Shown here one piece after another: positions 58,741 through 64,000 of a stretch of 64,000 bases of DNA. Under the pieces are notes generated by a model that had not been told where the DNA came from, did no database searches, and saw nothing but the letters and a program-made list of their open reading frames with translations. A program made the translations under genes and the position numbers. Every line of letters starts with the position of its first letter. Within the stretch, counting starts at the first letter, position 1. Source of the DNA: an uncultured Bartonella sp. (lineage in GTDB: Bacteria; Pseudomonadota; Alphaproteobacteria; Rhizobiales; Rhizobiaceae); assembly GCA_945285915.1 (NCBI GenBank), contig CALYQL010000006.1, positions 1-64,000 on the forward strand, given 5' to 3'.

Positions 58741-59348
58741 CGGCTCTATCCTTTGCTTAAACCGCTGACTATTTGCTTAATCGTGACGGTTTTTATTCGC
58801 TTATATAAAGATTGTATAGAAGGTGAAACGTTTCAATCCAACCATTTTTCTGATTATTTTTGTTTTCACAAATAGGTGACAGCGTTGATTTGGCTAACTT
58901 ATTGCCAAGGTTAACGTATCTGCAACATGAAAACCCGACAAATTCACCCTCAGAAACCAATAAGTTGAACGTTACGTCCCATTAAGTTCAACACCAAAAG
59001 CAATAACCATCACTTTTGGTGGGCAGTTAACATCACAATATTCTAATTGCCTTCTTTATATTAATTGTTTTCTTAAAAATAGCAGGGTTAGTCCGGTGCG
59101 ACACGACCAATCTCGTAATAATCTAAATTGCGAGACCCCATATGGTTTTATCTGTCTTAGTATGCTTGATTAACATTTATAGCGCAAAAGCATAACTTTC
59201 CAACCTGTAAAGCCCTGTTAGAATACAAAACTGATATAGCATCATTGTTATCATTATTTTTTGATGCGGCTTACCCTAGCTTACTTGAGTTCACTCCAAA
59301 TTATAGATGCGATAATAATAAGAAGAGTTCCATAGGATATTATTTATA

Positions 59349-59365
59349 ATTAGAATAATTCTAAT
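59349..59365. promoter_or_regulatory. Irr/ICE-like iron-control element
   Basis: attagaataattctaat, an 8+1+8 palindrome containing TTAGAA-N3-TTCTAA, close to the published ICE consensus TTTAGAA-N3-TTCTAAA; ~140 bp upstream of the iron ABC operon. Confidence 0.6.
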
Positions 59366-59501
59366 ATTCGTAAAGAAATCTATTATAGCGATGTTAATAC
59401 TGTCGCGATAAAGTTTATGTATACTTGACGTTTTAGTTTATCAAATGTAATACCCAAAAGATAAAACTTGATAAATTTTATATAGTTTAAGGATTGCGTG
59501 G

Positions 59502-60308
59502 TTGGCACTCTGTATACAGAATATTACTGCGAGCTATGGTAAAAAGAAGATTTTGCATGATCTTTCTGTAAACATTGCCGCTGGCCGGTTCACTGCGTTG
59601 GTTGGTCCCAACGGTTGTGGAAAGTCTACTATGTTGAAAACCGTTATGGGTTTTGTTCCTCATAGTGCTGGTAATATTCTGCTGGAAGATCGCCCCATTG
59701 ATGGATTTAGTCGAAAAGAACTGGCCAAAAAAATTGCCTATTTACCGCAGGAGTCACGCTGTCCAGATTATATGACTTTAGGCGAGCTTGTCGAATTGGC
59801 AGGCTATGCCCGCAACCCTTTGTTTGGTGGACCATCAGAACGTGATCGGGAGCTCTTTCGCAACGCGCTTGAAATTGTTGGGCTTTCCGATTTTGCCTCT
59901 GCACAGGTCAACTCGTTATCGGGTGGGCAGCGCCAGCGTGCTTGGGTTGCCATGGTGTTGGCTCAGGACACAGATATTATTTTGCTAGATGAGCCGGTTA
60001 ATCATCTGGATATAAAATACCAATACACGGTTTTGGAACTGGTGCGTAATTTGTCGTTACAACACGGAAAAACAATTGTAACCGTGCTGCACGACATTAA
60101 CCTCACCACGATCTTTGCTGATGACGTTGTGATGATGAAAGAGGGACGAGTCATTACAGCAGGTTCGGTGGAAGAAACAATGACACCCGAACATATCAAG
60201 CAGGTATTCGATATTCCAACCGATATATTCGATCATAATGGCCGTAAGGTCTGTTTGCCATTTCCAACCATGCTTCCAAACAAAAATGACATGGGAGCCG
60301 AGTGTTGA
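59502..60308 (+). CDS. Iron/siderophore ABC transporter ATP-binding protein (FecE/FepC-like)
   Basis: ALVGPNGCGKSTMLKTVMGFVPHSAGNILLEDRPIDGFSRKELAKKIAYLPQE, LSGGQRQRAWVAMVLAQDTDIILLDEPVNHLD. TTG start is provisional. Confidence 0.92.
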   Translation: MALCIQNITASYGKKKILHDLSVNIAAGRFTALVGPNGCGKSTMLKTVMGFVPHSAGNILLEDRPIDGFSRKELAKKIAYLPQESRCPDYMTLGELVELAGYARNPLFGGPSERDRELFRNALEIVGLSDFASAQVNSLSGGQRQRAWVAMVLAQDTDIILLDEPVNHLDIKYQYTVLELVRNLSLQHGKTIVTVLHDINLTTIFADDVVMMKEGRVITAGSVEETMTPEHIKQVFDIPTDIFDHNGRKVCLPFPTMLPNKNDMGAEC

Positions 60309-61312
60309 AAAAGCTCTTTTTTGTATTGGCAACCTTATCCGTTATTATTATTTTTGCTTTAAGTGTTATGCTTGGTAACGGGATTTCTTCGCCGGCAAAA
60401 GTTTACGCGACATTTGCTGGCATGACAGCCCACGATTTCGAGCAGGCAACAATTTTATATCAACGTTTTCCGCGCGTTCTTATTGCCCTTTATGTTGGTG
60501 CTGTCATGGCGTATTCGGGTCTTGTTTTTCAAGGTCTGATACAAAATCCTCTATCATCTTCTTCAACATTAGGAGTAAATGCAGGGGCAACATTATTTGT
60601 GGTTGGCGGTGCCATTCTGTTCAATTTTTCTCTTGCAGCACAAGGAATATTGGCACTTTTAGGCGGTATATTTGGCTTTCTATCTTGCCTTTTTGTTGCA
60701 CGGCTTGCCGGCCTCAACGGTGCTCCGCGCGGTTTGTTGCTAATCTTAGCGGGAACCTTGATTACAATGCTTTATCTCGGTGGAGCTAACGCAATTCTTT
60801 TGGCCAATCCGTCGCAGCGTACAGATTTTCTGGCTTGGATAGCTGGTAATATCAATCACGTCTATATTGACCGTTTCTACAAGTTTTGTTGGTTGGGTGG
60901 TGTGGCATTTGTTATTCTTCTCAGCTTGTCCAAACCATTGACATTAGGTCTTTTGGGCAAGGAAAAAGCCACTTCTATGGGTGTTAATGCAATATGGGTT
61001 TCACGCATTGCCATGGCAACAGCAATTGTTGCGTCGAGTTCTGCTGTAGCAATTTGTGGTCCTATTAGTTTTGTCGGTTTGGTTGTGCCGCATATGGTAA
61101 GACCATTGGTCGGGCAGAATTTTGCAGTTGGCTTGACGGCAAGCGCTTTGGTTGGCGCTTCGGTTTGCGCGCTTGCAGACCTTTGCGCGCGTGTCGCTTT
61201 CCAACCTTATGTCATCAATACTGGCGTATTACTGGATCTTATGGGGGGACTTGTGTTTATTTTTATGATTAGAAAATTCTATATTTCTTCATCTGTTACG
61301 CGGTTATCATGA
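60302..61312 (+). CDS. FecCD-family iron transport permease
   Basis: YQRFPRVLIALYVGAVMAYSGLVFQGLIQNPLSSSSTLGVNAGATLFV; GPISFVGLVVPHMVRPLVGQ. Confidence 0.92.
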   Translation: MLKKLFFVLATLSVIIIFALSVMLGNGISSPAKVYATFAGMTAHDFEQATILYQRFPRVLIALYVGAVMAYSGLVFQGLIQNPLSSSSTLGVNAGATLFVVGGAILFNFSLAAQGILALLGGIFGFLSCLFVARLAGLNGAPRGLLLILAGTLITMLYLGGANAILLANPSQRTDFLAWIAGNINHVYIDRFYKFCWLGGVAFVILLSLSKPLTLGLLGKEKATSMGVNAIWVSRIAMATAIVASSSAVAICGPISFVGLVVPHMVRPLVGQNFAVGLTASALVGASVCALADLCARVAFQPYVINTGVLLDLMGGLVFIFMIRKFYISSSVTRLS

Positions 61313-62373
61313 AGAGAGATAAAGCAACAGATGGAAAAGCGATTATCTGTTTTTCCAATGGTTTCAGTATGCGCGTGGTGGATATCTATATTGGTATCTG
61401 CCTCATTCTTATAGCTTTTTTGTTAGCATTCATTTCTTTGAATGTCGGTGTTGCCAACGCTAGTTTTGTCGATTTTTGGCATATTATCTGTGGTCTGCAA
61501 TTAAGTGATGAAAAAACATATGCGATTGTTATGGTGCGGTTGCCCCACATTATATTAGGCTTTTTGGTTGGTTGGTGTTTGGCATTGGCGGGGGCTATAT
61601 TGCAACCAATTGCACGTAATCCATTGGCTGACCCGGGATTATTTGGAATAAATCACGGGGCAATGACGAGCATTATTTTATTGCTCGCTTTTGTTCCGGC
61701 AGCGCCAAAGGTCTTAATTGTTATATGCGCTATTGCTGGTGGGCTTGTGGTTGCATTCTTGCTCATTTGGCTGGTTGGCAACGAAAAATCGAGTGGTCTC
61801 GCTATTTTATTGATGGGGGTTGCTTTGGCAACTGTGCTCGCATCGATCAATTCCTTTCTTATTTTATATTTACCACCCGATCTTTCTTATAATCTTTCGA
61901 CATGGCTTGCCGGCACGCTATTTAATGCCAATTGGGACGCAATAGCAGCTTTTGCGCCATTGTTTCTCATCAGTGTCATTGGAATATTCATGTCTGGGCG
62001 CTCTTTGCAGCGATATGAATTGGGCAATGAAATTGCAATGGCATTGGGAGAGTCTGTAAAATATTCGCGGCCTGCTTTGATGTTCTTTTCGGTGTTCTTA
62101 AGTGCATCATCAGTCACAGCAGTAGGGCCAATTATGTTTTTAAGTATCTTGGCACCACAGCTCGCGTCATTCTTGTCATCAGCTACTGGCTGTGCTCGCC
62201 TTTTCCTTTCTGCCCTGATTGGCGGTAATGTTGTTATCCTTGCTGATATTGTCACCAAAGTTGGATTTGGTTCACAAGGTTTGCCGCTGGGCTTAAGTTT
62301 TACCCTTTTGGGGGTACCGTTATTTATTTTTGCTCTAAGACTTAGAACATTACGTTATCGCGCTTCTGATTGA
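61309..62373 (+). CDS. FecCD-family iron transport permease
   Basis: VRLPHIILGFLVGWCLALAGAILQPIARNPLADPGLFGINHGA; VGPIMFLSILAPQLA. Confidence 0.92.
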   Translation: MKRDKATDGKAIICFSNGFSMRVVDIYIGICLILIAFLLAFISLNVGVANASFVDFWHIICGLQLSDEKTYAIVMVRLPHIILGFLVGWCLALAGAILQPIARNPLADPGLFGINHGAMTSIILLLAFVPAAPKVLIVICAIAGGLVVAFLLIWLVGNEKSSGLAILLMGVALATVLASINSFLILYLPPDLSYNLSTWLAGTLFNANWDAIAAFAPLFLISVIGIFMSGRSLQRYELGNEIAMALGESVKYSRPALMFFSVFLSASSVTAVGPIMFLSILAPQLASFLSSATGCARLFLSALIGGNVVILADIVTKVGFGSQGLPLGLSFTLLGVPLFIFALRLRTLRYRASD

Positions 62374-62446
62374 ATTCAGCGTTAAACGCGTCGATCATTA
62401 TCGCTTATACGTAATGATGAGAGCCTTAAGGGTAGGGGAATACATC

Positions 62447-63427
62447 ATGAAAATAGAAAGGGATCTCATGCGTTTTATATTTGTACTCATGACATTTATC
62501 CTATCTGTATCGATATCAACCGCCGAAAGTCGGGAAGTCGTCGATTCAATGGGGCGTCACATAACTATTCCAGATGAACTGAAGCGTATTGTTGTAATGA
62601 GTGAGCCGGCTGTAGGCATTCCATTAATGGAACTTGGCGTACAGCCTGTCGGTAGTTATGGCAGAGCAGATGATGGCACTTATCAACTGGGTGCGGATTT
62701 TGTTGATACTGTTTTAGGACCAGGACACCAGAAACCTAAAGGAATAGGGCTCGGTGCTCAAACGGATCTCGAAAAACTCCACGCTTTAAAGCCTGATATT
62801 ATCATCGGTATTGAATTTGACATTGATAAAGCCGACCAACTTTCGACAGTTGCACCTGTCTATTTGATGAAGTTTCTCGATACATCAAATCATGATTTCA
62901 GCATAGAGCAGGATCTTGCGAAGCTGACTGGCCGTGAAACGGCTTTTCAACAGTTGAAAGATACTTATAACAAGCGTGTTGAGGAAACAAAGACACTGAT
63001 AAAAGACGATACGTCTAAAAAAACATATCTTGCTGTTATGGTTTCAGATAAACTCAATGTCATTGGCGCGAGTACCGGTGTAACACAGGCGCTAGAAGAT
63101 GTCGGTTACAAGAGATATCAATTTGGTGCCGATAACGCGAAAGATAATGATGCTCAAAAACTTTTGTTGCAATTCAATGCAGAAAGTTTTGGTACCGTTA
63201 ATCCAGATGTTTTAGTCGTAGTAAATGGCTGGGGCAATAAAGACCGCGGCGCAGATGCTGCACGTGCTGCTTTGGATAAGGTTGTTCCTGGTTGGCAACA
63301 ATATATGCTACCGGCAAAAGAAAAGCGTATCGTTTTTGTTGATGCCGCTCAAGTGTTAACACCTTCATTTGCCAGCGCCGAATATATGTTGGATGCCTTG
63401 AATGATTGGTCAAAGCAGGCAAAATAA
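62447..63427 (+). CDS. Iron-siderophore ABC transporter substrate-binding protein
   Basis: Signal peptide; REVVDSMGRHITIPDELKRIVVMSEPAVGIPLMELGVQPVGSYGR; LKPDIIIGIEFD. ATG at 62447 preferred. Confidence 0.9.
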   Translation: MKIERDLMRFIFVLMTFILSVSISTAESREVVDSMGRHITIPDELKRIVVMSEPAVGIPLMELGVQPVGSYGRADDGTYQLGADFVDTVLGPGHQKPKGIGLGAQTDLEKLHALKPDIIIGIEFDIDKADQLSTVAPVYLMKFLDTSNHDFSIEQDLAKLTGRETAFQQLKDTYNKRVEETKTLIKDDTSKKTYLAVMVSDKLNVIGASTGVTQALEDVGYKRYQFGADNAKDNDAQKLLLQFNAESFGTVNPDVLVVVNGWGNKDRGADAARAALDKVVPGWQQYMLPAKEKRIVFVDAAQVLTPSFASAEYMLDALNDWSKQAK

Positions 63428-63537
63428 TTTCTATTGGAAAATATATCCTCTGATGATTAATCGGCCGAATTGGCGGTGAATTGTCAGAGGTGAAATAACA
63501 ATAGAAAGATTGGCCTGATATTTTATCTCGACCTTTT

Positions 63538-63573
63538 AAGCGGTGAACATAGTTTCACCGCTTTTATTTTTTC
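63538..63573 (+). terminator. Rho-independent terminator after the iron ABC operon
   Basis: aagcggtgaa-catagt-ttcaccgctt followed by ttatttttt. Confidence 0.9.
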
Positions 63574-63580
63574 GCTTGAG

Positions 63581-63750
63581 AAAATGAAAGCCTATGGTTG
63601 CCGTTAAAGCCAATGATCGCACAAGATCGCTCATGATCGCTCATGATGGCCAATAATCGCCAGTGAAAGCCGATGAACGCCCTTGACTGGCAATGAAAGT
63701 TGACGAAAGTTGGGTTAAAGTCGATGAACGCGAATGATTGCCCAATGCAT
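63581..63750. repeat. Degenerate ~10-bp tandem repeat tract
   Basis: Consecutive decamers: caatgatcgc acaagatcgc tcatgatcgc tcatgatggc caataatcgc cagtgaaagc cgatgaacgc ... caatgaaagt tgacgaaagt ... tcgatgaacg cgaatgattg. Confidence 0.75.
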
Positions 63751-63888
63751 GCCTGTGTATTTGTTTTTGTAATCCTTAAAACAACACAGTGCTTAAGATT
63801 ATAGCCGAGACTTATAGGCAGTATAATTCAATCGGCTATAGAGTCAGACTGACAGTCAGTCATCAGCGAAAACTTCAAGAACATTCGC

Positions 63889-63924
63889 TTAAAAAAAGCG
63901 ACCACATTTAAATAATGTGATCGC
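63889..63924 (-). terminator. Rho-independent terminator for the minus-strand gene at the window end
   Basis: Minus strand: gcgatcacatt-attt-aaatgtggtcgc then ttttttt. Confidence 0.85.
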
Positions 63925-63956
63925 CTCAGAGAATGAACTCTTTATATATTTGCTAA

Positions 63957-64000
63957 TTAGAACTTGGCTTTCATACCAACACCAAATTCACGTGGTTGTA
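63957..64000 (-). CDS. 3' end of a probable TonB-dependent siderophore receptor (partial)
   Basis: Minus-strand frame reads ...QPREFGVGMKAKF* with a terminal Phe and PREFGV-K-KF ending typical of TonB-dependent receptors; adjacent iron ABC operon. Confidence 0.6.
   Translation of the reverse strand, partial: QPREFGVGMKAKF

Noticed and set aside
58990-59030. Inverted repeat gttgaac...gttcaac between etfB and the iron operon
   Set aside because: 7-bp arms with 15-nt spacing; could arise by chance, and a stronger palindrome (ICE-like) lies nearer the operon.
63581-63750. Decamer tract considered as a CRISPR array
   Set aside because: No repeat-spacer alternation, and units are contiguous and degenerate.

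Overview
The window looks like a chromosome segment of an AT-leaning alphaproteobacterium, probably Hyphomicrobiales/Bartonellaceae-like. That assignment is an inference from gene content (Irr/ICE-type box, FixABC/ETF-like genes, otn/ltn genes) and was not checked by search. Main blocks: (i) 0.8-29.4 kb, a type I secretion/giant adhesin locus. It holds a ~6,040-aa BapA-like adhesin with about 45 Ig-like domains in a growing higher-order repeat, an FG-GAP/VCBS-like region and a C-terminal T1SS signal. These are followed by a flavin-dependent tryptophan-halogenase-like protein, a TolC-family protein, a T1SS ABC transporter, an HlyD adaptor and a 1,061-aa single-TM protein of unknown function. 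(ii) adhP. (iii) 31-37.8 kb, a complete L-threonate/D-erythronate (tetronate) catabolic operon with regulator and MFS transporter. (iv) 38.5-42.1 kb, a ThiXYZ/NMT1-like ABC transporter plus a LysR regulator. (v) 42.4-45.5 kb, small enzymes and a GlxA-type regulator. (vi) 45.5-54.9 kb, an uncharacterised cluster: DegT aminotransferase, paired small EamA/SMR transporters, alpha/beta hydrolase, HAD phosphatase, two-component system, arginase-fold protein, FemAB/GNAT-like protein and class III aminotransferase. (vii) 55.4-58.7 kb, ETF-QO and EtfAB. (viii) 59.3-64 kb, an iron/siderophore ABC transporter with an ICE-like box, a degenerate 10-bp repeat tract and the 3' end of a probable TonB-dependent receptor. 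The best candidates for something undescribed are the halogenase-like flavoprotein embedded in the adhesin/T1SS locus and the DegT/SMR-pair/arginase-like cluster around the two-component system.
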